Of a stretch of 5,877 nucleotides of DNA, positions 1 through 5,768 are shown piece by piece. Position numbers and translations under genes: made by a program. How positions within the stretch are numbered: the stretch's first letter is position 1; every line of letters starts with the position of its first letter. Below the pieces are notes generated by a model. That model was not told the DNA's origin. It did not search any database and saw only the letters and a program-made list of their open reading frames with translations. Source of the DNA: Candidatus Latescibacterota bacterium (GTDB lineage: Bacteria; JAAXHH01); the NCBI GenBank assembly GCA_022821935.1, contig JAJECR010000381.1:1-5877 (forward strand). The letters run 5' to 3'.

Positions 1-66
1 AAAGATAAACAAGGGTGGCTACCTAAAGAAACGTGGGAGTTTTTAAATGCTCACATATACAAGTAA
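1..66 (+). CDS. Possible C-terminal end of a convergent gene (partial, unidentified)
   Basis: Frame 1 of the plus strand is open from the first base and ends with TAA at 64-66, giving a 21-residue tail whose core reads GWLPKETWEFLNAHIYK. The aromatic and charged mix and the AT-rich codons (aaa, gat, tta, aat, ata) look like real coding sequence from a low-GC gene, unlike the GC-rich operon to the right. It would be transcribed towards the phage operon, with about 21 bases between the two stop codons. No family can be assigned from so short a tail. It could be an integrase, another gene of the element, a host gene, or chance. A 22-codon open frame in AT-rich DNA is weak evidence. Confidence 0.35.
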   Translation, partial: KDKQGWLPKETWEFLNAHIYK

Positions 67-87
67 TTGTCGTAGTATGTAATCGTC

Positions 88-513
88 CTAACTGTCACGC
101 CAACTCAATTTCAGATAGTCCGGAACGACGAACGGTCTCCATTCATCATCGCTAGCAGGCTTGGCCATGCGTTCGCGCCAATTCTCAAGTCGGGCTTTCT
201 CAGCCTTCCATGCTGCCTGGGCAGCCGCCCGTTTACGCGCTTTCACCTCGGGCCGGGCGTTGTAATCCCTCATGTACTCTTGTGCCTTCGGATCGCGACT
301 GTACCTTTCCCGCCGTCGCCTTGCGGCCTGTGCTTTGACTTTCGGATCCTGGTTCTTCTGCGCTATTTGATCACGGCCGCCGCGGTGGTGATACCAGTCG
401 GCTTTCTCCCGTCGTTGCCTCGCCCTTTCGCGTTCTCCGGCGCAGGCCAAGCAGTATACGGCGTTGTGATGTCTACCAGACAGGTCAGCTTGGCAGTTTT
501 TACACTTACGCAT
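88..513 (-). CDS. Small basic zinc-ribbon protein, unknown function
   Basis: This 141-residue protein has an N-terminal treble-clef or zinc-ribbon-like site made of two CxxC knuckles, C4-K-N-C7 and C21-L-A-C24. A long, very basic region follows (about residues 25-118), rich in Arg, Lys, Ala and Glu, probably helical. It holds loose repeats around DPKVKAQ, DPKAQEY and RPEVKARKR (about residues 56-94). The C-terminus (about 119-141) is acidic and aromatic (DDEWRPF, DYLKLSW). No enzymatic motif is visible. Similar Lys/Arg repeats occur in some phage HNH-type proteins, but no HNH core is present here. The start is fixed by the cysteine knuckle only three residues in; the ATG overlaps the last 8 nt of the portal gene, so translation is probably coupled, since only a weak GGA lies just upstream. 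It is the last gene of the operon seen here. A nucleic-acid-binding role is inference only. Confidence 0.75.
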   Translation of the reverse strand: MRKCKNCQADLSGRHHNAVYCLACAGERERARQRREKADWYHHRGGRDQIAQKNQDPKVKAQAARRRRERYSRDPKAQEYMRDYNARPEVKARKRAAAQAAWKAEKARLENWRERMAKPASDDEWRPFVVPDYLKLSWRDS

Positions 514-1561
514 TTTCCATCAGACCAGCCAGGGCGGCGGCCTTCTCGACGTCCATCCCACCCCCGACCATCGACTGAAACGCCCGGGCCCGGCCCGACA
601 GGTCAGAGGCAAACAGACTGTCGAAATTGAGGGAAACCCGCACGTTCAGCTTGCGGACAAGTTCTTCCTCGACACACTGAGCCACTGGCGCGACGGATCC
701 GTGGAGGAACTGCCGCCATGCCTCGCGCATGGCCGTTCCGTCGGATCGCTCCAGCAGGGTCAGGGGGACCCCGCAGGCAGCCAGTACGTGGACGGCCGCA
801 TTACTCCGGAGCATGTCGATCGTCTGCGGCGGATTGGCTCCGATCCGCTGCACGCCCCAGTCGGACTTGGGGGAGTTGCCGCGACCGGGATCCGACCATC
901 CGCCATCGGTCATCGATGGGACCAGGGCGAAGTTCCCGGCGAGGGCTTTCAAGTCGTCTTTCAGGTCGGAGTATTCGTCGTTCGGGTTGGCTGACGGCGT
1001 TGGTATCACGTGTCCCACCACACCGCCTGTTTCCTCCCGCAGTCGGCGCTCCACGTTGCCGAGCATCCCGGAAGTTTCAGAGGCACGCCTTAGGGGTGAC
1101 ACGCCCCGCCAGGGTTCCCGAGGACTGACTCCATATCGAAAATGCAACACAGCCTCGCTATGGACGTTTTTCACGGTCGTTTTCGACGGTCCGGGGATCG
1201 TCAGCTCGTACATCCAGCCCGCGGGATCCATGCCGCCTGTGATCGCAAACGAACCCACGGGACAGGCCCGCAGGGCTCCGTCCATGATCCGCAGCTCAAA
1301 ACAGCACTCACCACACTCGATCAGGCTCCGCCCTATCATGGCCAGCACGTCGGGAGTAACCGCCCGGGTCGCCACCGTTGACGGCTGGACGGCTGCCGAG
1401 GCGAACGCCCTGGACCACAGGCCGGCGCATATCTCGGCCGCCGCGGTCGAAGCGACGTCGGCCTTAACCGTTCCAAGCACCTGGGCCTCCACGGACCTGA
1501 CCACCGCGTCGGTGTATGAATCCTGCTGCTGCCGTTTCTCTCGTTTCAGAAACTCGAACAT
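506..1561 (-). CDS. Phage portal protein (HK97-type, Phage_portal family)
   Basis: The portal is the dodecameric ring at one capsid vertex through which TerL pumps DNA and onto which the connector and adaptor stack. The 351-residue product has family-like landmarks: HFRYGVSPREPWRGVSPL at about 140-157 (the region before the long helix), a charged helix with ERRLREETGG at 171-180, ACGVPLTLLE at 262-271, and a C-terminal helix containing EEELVRKLNVRVSLNFD at 298-314, typical of portals near the end of the clip/wing fold. It is shorter than most portals of this family (roughly 380-500), mainly at the N-terminus. I chose ATG 1561 over the upstream in-frame GTG at 1588 because GGAGGT lies 11 nt before it and it begins 2 nt after the adaptor stop. 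The assignment rests on these motifs and the head-gene context. Confidence 0.86.
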   Translation of the reverse strand: MFEFLKREKRQQQDSYTDAVVRSVEAQVLGTVKADVASTAAAEICAGLWSRAFASAAVQPSTVATRAVTPDVLAMIGRSLIECGECCFELRIMDGALRACPVGSFAITGGMDPAGWMYELTIPGPSKTTVKNVHSEAVLHFRYGVSPREPWRGVSPLRRASETSGMLGNVERRLREETGGVVGHVIPTPSANPNDEYSDLKDDLKALAGNFALVPSMTDGGWSDPGRGNSPKSDWGVQRIGANPPQTIDMLRSNAAVHVLAACGVPLTLLERSDGTAMREAWRQFLHGSVAPVAQCVEEELVRKLNVRVSLNFDSLFASDLSGRARAFQSMVGGGMDVEKAAALAGLMENA

Positions 1562-1563
1562 GG

Positions 1564-1857
1564 CTAAATGCCACCTCCGTGAAAACACTCCAGTATCATG
1601 TAACGATCACGGTCCGCCGTCTCCTGGACGCTGCTAGTGGTCCACTCCCGACCCTCATCATCAGTAACGCTGATCTGTTGCGCATGGATACCGACGAGTT
1701 CGGGCCGGTATCGTATCCGGTATGACCGATAAAACATGATCGATCCTAAGAAATCATTCCGCTCGAATTCGCCCGAGGGCCTGTCTATACGTTCCGCCCA
1801 GGTCTTCGTTGTGAAGTCTCCCGCCTTGACGGTAACGAATCGGTCCATTCTCGCCAT
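1564..1857 (-). CDS. Head-tail adaptor / head closure protein (Phage_H_T_join-like)
   Basis: A 97-residue protein that would sit below the connector and close the DNA-filled head, giving the surface where the tail docks. Its beta-rich pattern fits the SPP1 gp16 / HK97 gp7-like joining family: MDRFVTVKAG near the N-terminus, then a basic strand YRIRYRPEL (about 47-55), a strand with ISVTDDEGREWTTSSVQE (about 63-80) and a final strand RYMILECF. These match the family layout of 'F-x-I-R-Y ... G-R-x-Y-x-I'. An upstream in-frame start would add 13 residues lying inside the connector gene. I prefer ATG 1857 because it forms a TGATG overlap with the connector stop and has a purine-rich ribosome site (GAGGGGG at 1862-1868). 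The last codons CAC GGA GGT GGC ATT also carry the ribosome site of the portal gene. Confidence 0.8.
   Translation of the reverse strand: MARMDRFVTVKAGDFTTKTWAERIDRPSGEFERNDFLGSIMFYRSYRIRYRPELVGIHAQQISVTDDEGREWTTSSVQETADRDRYMILECFHGGGI
1573..1578 (-). promoter_or_regulatory. Ribosome binding site of the portal gene
   Basis: The minus strand reads GGAGGT, a near-perfect anti-16S match, 11 nt before ATG 1561. This is a slightly long spacing. It decides the portal start against GTG 1588, which lies upstream of this site. It is embedded in the Gly-Gly codons of the adaptor C-terminus. Confidence 0.6.
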
Positions 1858-2165
1858 CAGGCCCCCTCGACGGTGCGTGCACGTCGCTTGGTCCATCGGG
1901 ACACGAGGGACGCGGCGCCGCTGTTCTTCCAGGCGGTAGCATACCCAGGCGCCGCCGGAGATTCAGGCTGGTCGTACAGGTAACCGGCAACACGGATCAC
2001 AGCCTCTTCCTTTATCGAATCTGGCGCGTCTGGCGCGTCATTCTCGACCAGGGCCTCGCCTACGCCCTTAAGCCTGGTCAGGATCGACAGGACCGGCTCT
2101 TCCGGGGCCTCAGTACCGTCTCCGATACGGAGCGCAGCTGCCAGTTGAGCAACTGTTAGAGCCAT
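1857..2165 (-). CDS. Head-tail connector protein (HK97 gp6-like)
   Basis: This 102-residue, mostly helical protein is expected to form a ring below the portal and bridge it to the adaptor. The N-terminus MALTVAQLAAALRIGDG resembles the first helix of gp6-like connectors. The middle (about 47-68) has EEAVIRVAGYLYDQPES, and the C-terminal half contains WKNSGAASLVSRW at about 79-91, which closely follows the conserved NSGA-x-x-L-x-x-W/P motif of this family. A short Ala/Pro/Asp linker (DAPDAPDS) comes from an in-frame 9-bp tandem duplication. The start ATG lies inside the last 10 nt of the protease gene, preceded by AAAGG with 8 nt spacing. The stop shares one base with the adaptor start. Confidence 0.85.
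   Translation of the reverse strand: MALTVAQLAAALRIGDGTEAPEEPVLSILTRLKGVGEALVENDAPDAPDSIKEEAVIRVAGYLYDQPESPAAPGYATAWKNSGAASLVSRWTKRRARTVEGA
2020..2037. repeat. 9-bp direct tandem duplication inside the connector gene
   Basis: The unit tctggcgcg occurs twice in immediate succession. It is in frame and encodes a repeated Asp-Ala-Pro in the connector linker. This is probably a simple slippage duplication in a flexible loop. Confidence 0.85.
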
Positions 2166-2740
2166 CGCATGTACCTTTCGTCATCGTCAGCCCGGACGGG
2201 TTCAACCGATTGAAACTGACGCACGTCAACCTCGGTATCGGGATACGCCGGCCTGGTCACCAGGGACAACTCGAACAGCACGGCCGCGCGGATCCTTCTT
2301 ACCTTCACACCTGGGTTGCCGGGTTCATCCTCCAGGGTTTCGGCATCAGGTACCGCCGACGCTGGCGGGATCCGGAATCCCGGACTGATCCCGCCGACAA
2401 GTCCAGCCTGGACGGCAAGCACCGTGTCTCGCATCCAAGTGGGCTGTCGATTCTCCGGCGGGAGCGTGGCACGAAACGCGAGCCGGTCCCTGTCGTCATC
2501 GAGCAGCAGGGATCCGGCTTTTTTAGAGGCCAGCGGGAATGCGAAGTCATGGCCGGAAAGCAGGTTGATCTCCCGCTCCCGGTCCTCGATCGCGAAAGAA
2601 AAGGCCCCAGCGTCGATCGATTCCTTGCGTACTTCGCCGCGGTCGCTCATCGTGGCTGTTACACCGTAACGAAACGCTCCCGACAGGACACGGCCGCGCT
2701 GGCGGTACTCCAGGTCGTCTAATTCGTAGATGAAGTCCAT
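2156..2740 (-). CDS. HK97-family prohead protease (peptidase S78)
   Basis: This serine protease enters the prohead, removes the delta/scaffold segment of the capsid protein, and destroys itself so the head can expand. The 194-residue length is usual. The herpesvirus-assemblin-like catalytic elements are all visible: His64 in LLSGHDFAFPLA, Ser119 in GGISPGF, and Glu157 in FELSLVTRPAY, matching the family's His-Ser-Glu arrangement. The N-terminal RGRVLSGAFRYGVTAT strand and the segment around DAGAF (43-47) also fit. The start is supported by AAGG at 2748-2751, 7 nt upstream; that site overlaps the capsid stop codon, leaving a 9-nt gap between the genes. The gene lies downstream of the capsid gene, the reverse of the HK97 order. 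Its last 10 nt overlap the connector start. Confidence 0.93.
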   Translation of the reverse strand: MDFIYELDDLEYRQRGRVLSGAFRYGVTATMSDRGEVRKESIDAGAFSFAIEDREREINLLSGHDFAFPLASKKAGSLLLDDDRDRLAFRATLPPENRQPTWMRDTVLAVQAGLVGGISPGFRIPPASAVPDAETLEDEPGNPGVKVRRIRAAVLFELSLVTRPAYPDTEVDVRQFQSVEPVRADDDERYMRWL

Positions 2741-2749
2741 GGAGTAACC

Positions 2750-4009
2750 TTATGCAGCGGTCTGAAATTCGAGGCGCGTGTAGGCCCGCATATCGACCGC
2801 ACCGAAACCGACGTGCATCACAGCCGTCAGGACACGCTGACCGGCTTTCGCTTTCGTGATACGATCCGGGATCAACTCGATTCCCCTCCAGGTCGGCATG
2901 ATGAATCCACGTGCCAGGTTGCGGGCGCCGTAGGCATAGGCGATTGCCGTTGAAATCTTGCTGGCCGTCGCCGGCATGTTGGCTGAAACCCTGAACCGTT
3001 CCCGGGGAAGCCGGTCCCGGAGCAAGCCAGCCCGCCCCTCGGTTCCTACTGTCTTCCCCAGAGCGTGCTGATACGTGTCGGCGTTCACCAGCAGGCGGAC
3101 CTCGGCGTCCGTCATGGCAAACTTGCCATCGACACGATCATCGTAGGCGGCCAGGTAATCCTCCCAGTCGGCCTCGGCTCCGGGGTTGTTCGGGTCGTCC
3201 AGGCTGGAGATTATCCCGGAAACCGCAGGCGAATCTGTGCCGCTCGCGGCTTGTCCGTTGATAGCCAGTGAATCGTACTTGTCCATCATTACAGCCTGAA
3301 GGTCACTCCGCAGCGCGTCTTCGAATCCCACGACCTTCACAAGGGATTCCGAGCTGTAGGTGTAGGACGCCGTCAGCCGGACGGGGTTGATCGACACGGT
3401 GTCCAGCGTTGCCACTGCTCCATCCAGTTCCACGCCGGGATTCCGAACGTCTGCCGTCGTTCCCGAATTGATCCTCGGGTACGTTGTGGTCCCAACCGGG
3501 ACCGTCGGCATCATCACTCCCAGGTACGCCGCCGCGCCACGGGCAAACACTCGGGCGGCGATGCTCTGCTGATTCTCCTGGATCGCCGTCGCGATATTCG
3601 TCACCGCGTCGGCCCGTTGCTCGATCCCGTCATCGTCAAGCAGGATGTCGAGCGGGAGATACCCATGCCGATCTTCGCCCAGGATCGCCTGGCGAAACTC
3701 GTGTGAGGCGCCTTCGACAGGCCGGCCGTGGACAGCCTCGTCCACGTAGTCGTAGATACTGGACCGCCGCCGAAGGTTCGCCAGCTCCCGCGCTTCGGGA
3801 TCGTCCTTGTCGTTGTCGACCACGGTCTCTGGCGCTTCGTCGCCCGCCAGGATCGCAGCCCGGATCTCGGTTTCAAGTTCCTGGGCGCGTTTCGACAGCT
3901 TGCCCATCTCGGCCCGATCCTCGGCCGTCTTCTCGTCCTTGTCCAGAATGACGCCAAGCGCCTCACGGTTTTCCGATTGCTCGATCTGTAACTTTTGAAG
4001 CCTGGTCAT
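2750..4009 (-). CDS. Major capsid protein (HK97 gp5 fold)
   Basis: This is the shell-forming protein, 419 residues. Residues 1 to about 60 are highly charged and predicted coiled coil (runs such as DKDEKTAEDRAEMGKLSKR), typical of the delta domain that serves as built-in scaffold and is cut off by the prohead protease. A flexible acidic linker follows, then the conserved shell region from about 120: RADAVTNIATAIQEN, MMPTVPVGTTTYPRI, and SYTYSSESLVKVVGFEDALR corresponding to the E-loop/spine helix region. The A-domain pattern EVRLLVNADTYQHAL is at about 303-317 and a typical C-terminal strand LTAVMHVGFGAVDMRAYTRLEF is near the end (split here as LTAVMHVGFG and AVDMRAYTRLEF). The cleavage site is not obvious; about 100-125 is my guess. 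ATG 4009 is chosen over an in-frame start 39 nt upstream because GGAGGT sits 5 nt before it and it forms an ATGA overlap with the HNH stop. Confidence 0.93.
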   Translation of the reverse strand: MTRLQKLQIEQSENREALGVILDKDEKTAEDRAEMGKLSKRAQELETEIRAAILAGDEAPETVVDNDKDDPEARELANLRRRSSIYDYVDEAVHGRPVEGASHEFRQAILGEDRHGYLPLDILLDDDGIEQRADAVTNIATAIQENQQSIAARVFARGAAAYLGVMMPTVPVGTTTYPRINSGTTADVRNPGVELDGAVATLDTVSINPVRLTASYTYSSESLVKVVGFEDALRSDLQAVMMDKYDSLAINGQAASGTDSPAVSGIISSLDDPNNPGAEADWEDYLAAYDDRVDGKFAMTDAEVRLLVNADTYQHALGKTVGTEGRAGLLRDRLPRERFRVSANMPATASKISTAIAYAYGARNLARGFIMPTWRGIELIPDRITKAKAGQRVLTAVMHVGFGAVDMRAYTRLEFQTAA

Positions 4010-4275
4010 GCTATACCTCCCATACACTCGGCAACGAGACGCTGCCACTTTGGATCCGGCCTGTGCTTTGTCTGCTCAAGCCTGGTCTTTTCGATATGGC
4101 AACCGCGGCACAATGCTTGCAGGTTGCCGGGATCGTACTCTTTACCGCCGTTTCGTACCGACTGGATATGGTCCACCTCCAGGCGGCCAGCTCGCCCGCA
4201 GGTCCGGCAGCGGTAACCGTCCCGGTCGAGGATTTTAATCCGTAGCCTGCGCCATGCTCGTTTTGCCGTCCTCAT
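4006..4275 (-). CDS. Small HNH endonuclease, probably packaging-associated
   Basis: An 89-residue single-domain HNH protein. The zinc knuckle Cys23-x2-Cys26 (CRTCG), the catalytic EVDHI (His36), Asn51 in NLQALC, and the second zinc pair Cys56-x2-Cys59 followed by His60 are all present, so it should be active. HNH proteins of this size beside terminase genes, such as HK97 gp74, are known to be needed with TerL for specific cutting of packaged DNA; that role is inferred here from position. It overlaps TerL by ATGA at its start (weak GGTGAT ribosome site) and the capsid gene by ATGA at its end, so it is locked between them. Homing endonuclease is the alternative but is less likely given the tight coupling and small size. 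Confidence 0.92.
   Translation of the reverse strand: MRTAKRAWRRLRIKILDRDGYRCRTCGRAGRLEVDHIQSVRNGGKEYDPGNLQALCRGCHIEKTRLEQTKHRPDPKWQRLVAECMGGIA
4015..4020 (-). promoter_or_regulatory. Strong ribosome binding site of the capsid gene
   Basis: The minus strand reads GGAGGT followed by ATAGC and ATG. It is the strongest ribosome site in the window in both match and spacing, fitting the high demand for capsid protein. It lies within the Met-Gly-Gly-Ile-Ala codons that end the HNH gene, and it decides the capsid start. Confidence 0.75.
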
Positions 4276-5768
4276 ATCACCGCCGCCCTTACCGGTGTAG
4301 CGCTCCTTGTGGATCTCGAGCGGCGCATACCAGCCGCCACTGCCAGAATCGCTGCTGCGGCCGCATCGTCTCTCGCCCGCGCACGACGCCCGCCCTGGGT
4401 CAGTTTGCTCAGTTTCTCATTGCCAGCGGGATCGCCGACCACCCTGGCCTCTGACATTGCGGCCCTCAGCAGCAGGGACCGCTCAGGACGGACGTTTCCA
4501 GCAGCGCAGGCTTTACGAAAAATCCGCACGTCCTCGCCGCCATCCTTGAAACCCTGACCTCGAACCTCCAGCGACGTAATCGGGAAGTCGATCTTTTCCA
4601 GCTTCTCGCGCAACTCGCCCTCGCGCCAGCGGTCGCATACGATCACGCCTGGCGTCCCCCACCGCTCCAGGCACTCGGTCAGCAGTTCCTCAATCGACGA
4701 AACACGCCGGCCGGCCTGGATCAGGTCTCCGGCCTCGGCCATCTTGACGTACAGGTTGCCAACACCGTCGGCCAGGCCCCGCTCGGCAAGTGACGGAATC
4801 TCGGGGAAACAGGCGACGGCCTCCAGACGGCCCGTATCAGGCCAGAATCCCGCCGCCGCGCTCATGGCCGCTGTGCCGCCCAGATCTATCCCGAGGGCGT
4901 ACCTGTCGGCCAGGTCAGCCTTATCGACCTCGATGCGTTTCCACTCATCAGCGTCGATCAAGAGAGACTGTAACGTGTCGGCGGTCCCCAGGTTGAGTCT
5001 GAGCGCCTTGAACGCTGCCAGTTGATCGGAATCCCGCTTCGCTTTTCCCGCTTCCTTCCTGATCGTCTTTTCCAACCAGGGCATGTACCGCAGGGAAGGG
5101 TTCGCCTTTACCCACGTTCGTTTTTGGAACGGCGGGGCGTCCGCTGGCGCCGAGTAGTTGTCGATGTAATCCGCCTCGCCATCGAGCATCTTCTGAAACC
5201 AGTGGGCTTCACTGTCGGGGCGAGTACCCAGGGCGATCAATCGGCTTCCCTCAATCTTGCCCAGGGCAGTGCGGAGGGCGGCAATCATTCTGTCTGCTGT
5301 CGTGTGTAACCACTGTGCTGGTTCGTCTGCCAGGACCAGGACTGGTGCCAGGCCATGGGAGCGACGTGGATCCGAGCCGATACACTTAAGCGTCACGCCA
5401 TTATCAAGGTTCTTGATCTGCGCGACGTTCGCTGAATCCCATACGCGCCAGCGTCGGCGGTCAGTTGCATCAGGAAGCATGGCGAGGACGTGCTCGAAGA
5501 TGATGCGCCCCTGCTCGAAGCTCGAAGCGCACACAACCACTTCGGCCCTTGAGCGTACCAGGGGGCCATCGAGACAGGCAACACCTACGGCGGCGCACAG
5601 TGAAGATTTGCCATTGCCGCGGCCCACAGACAGGGCGGCTTCCTGGACAGCTGGCCTAAAGGCTCCCGTCAGGAAACGACGCTCCCAGGGGAACACGGGG
5701 AACTTGCCCCCTGCACCCTGGCCTTGCGTCAGCGGCAAATGGCCTATGTAATCGATCAGTTTCTTCAT
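4272..5768 (-). CDS. terL: Terminase large subunit (packaging ATPase and nuclease)
   Basis: The 498-residue motor packs DNA into the prohead and cuts it. The N-terminal ATPase half has a Walker A-like loop SVGRGNGKS (47-55, Lys54), Walker B VLVLADEP (143-150, Asp148-Glu149) and a coupling motif region ALGTRPDS (about 179-186). The C-terminal RNase H-like nuclease shows three acidic positions: Asp295 in GIDLGG, Asp379 in IVCDRW, and Asp467/Asp468 in RARDDAAAAAILA. These all fit the HK97-type Terminase_1 family, and the length is normal, so the enzyme appears intact. ATG 5768 is the only reasonable start: the frame is open upstream to a TAG but contains no other ATG, GTG or TTG. Its ATG overlaps the stop of an upstream frame in the ATGA form, which compensates for a poor ribosome site. 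Confidence 0.95.
   Translation of the reverse strand: MKKLIDYIGHLPLTQGQGAGGKFPVFPWERRFLTGAFRPAVQEAALSVGRGNGKSSLCAAVGVACLDGPLVRSRAEVVVCASSFEQGRIIFEHVLAMLPDATDRRRWRVWDSANVAQIKNLDNGVTLKCIGSDPRRSHGLAPVLVLADEPAQWLHTTADRMIAALRTALGKIEGSRLIALGTRPDSEAHWFQKMLDGEADYIDNYSAPADAPPFQKRTWVKANPSLRYMPWLEKTIRKEAGKAKRDSDQLAAFKALRLNLGTADTLQSLLIDADEWKRIEVDKADLADRYALGIDLGGTAAMSAAAGFWPDTGRLEAVACFPEIPSLAERGLADGVGNLYVKMAEAGDLIQAGRRVSSIEELLTECLERWGTPGVIVCDRWREGELREKLEKIDFPITSLEVRGQGFKDGGEDVRIFRKACAAGNVRPERSLLLRAAMSEARVVGDPAGNEKLSKLTQGGRRARARDDAAAAAILAVAAGMRRSRSTRSATPVRAAVI

Noticed and set aside
28..55. Possible terminator hairpin between the convergent genes (gtgggag ... ctcac)
   Set aside because: Pairing is short and needs a bulge, and no run of T follows on the minus strand; it also falls within the possible plus-strand coding end.
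1..90. tRNA gene or tRNA-derived attachment site at the left edge
   Set aside because: No T-loop or acceptor-stem pattern is visible, and no direct repeat of this stretch was noticed elsewhere in the window.
729..1637. Plus-strand open frame of 302 codons opposite the portal gene
   Set aside because: It lies wholly antisense to the portal and adaptor coding sequence, has a Ser/Arg/Pro-rich product with no domain pattern, and is a typical mirror frame of a GC-rich gene.
1858..1896. N-terminal extension of the adaptor by 13 residues
   Set aside because: The extension lies inside the connector gene; the internal ATG has a purine-rich ribosome site and a TGATG overlap, which is the better start.
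3484..3951. Plus-strand frame of 155 codons opposite the capsid gene, with similar ones at 2210-2722 and 5257-5751
   Set aside because: All are antisense to well-supported genes, with low-complexity Arg/Pro/Ser-rich products and no consistent ribosome sites.
4010..4048. N-terminal extension of the capsid protein by 13 residues
   Set aside because: It would lie inside the HNH gene, and the perfect GGAGGT site sits directly before ATG 4009.
4006..4275. HNH gene as an inserted homing endonuclease
   Set aside because: It splits no gene, is very small without DNA-binding add-on modules, and is coupled by ATGA overlaps at both ends.
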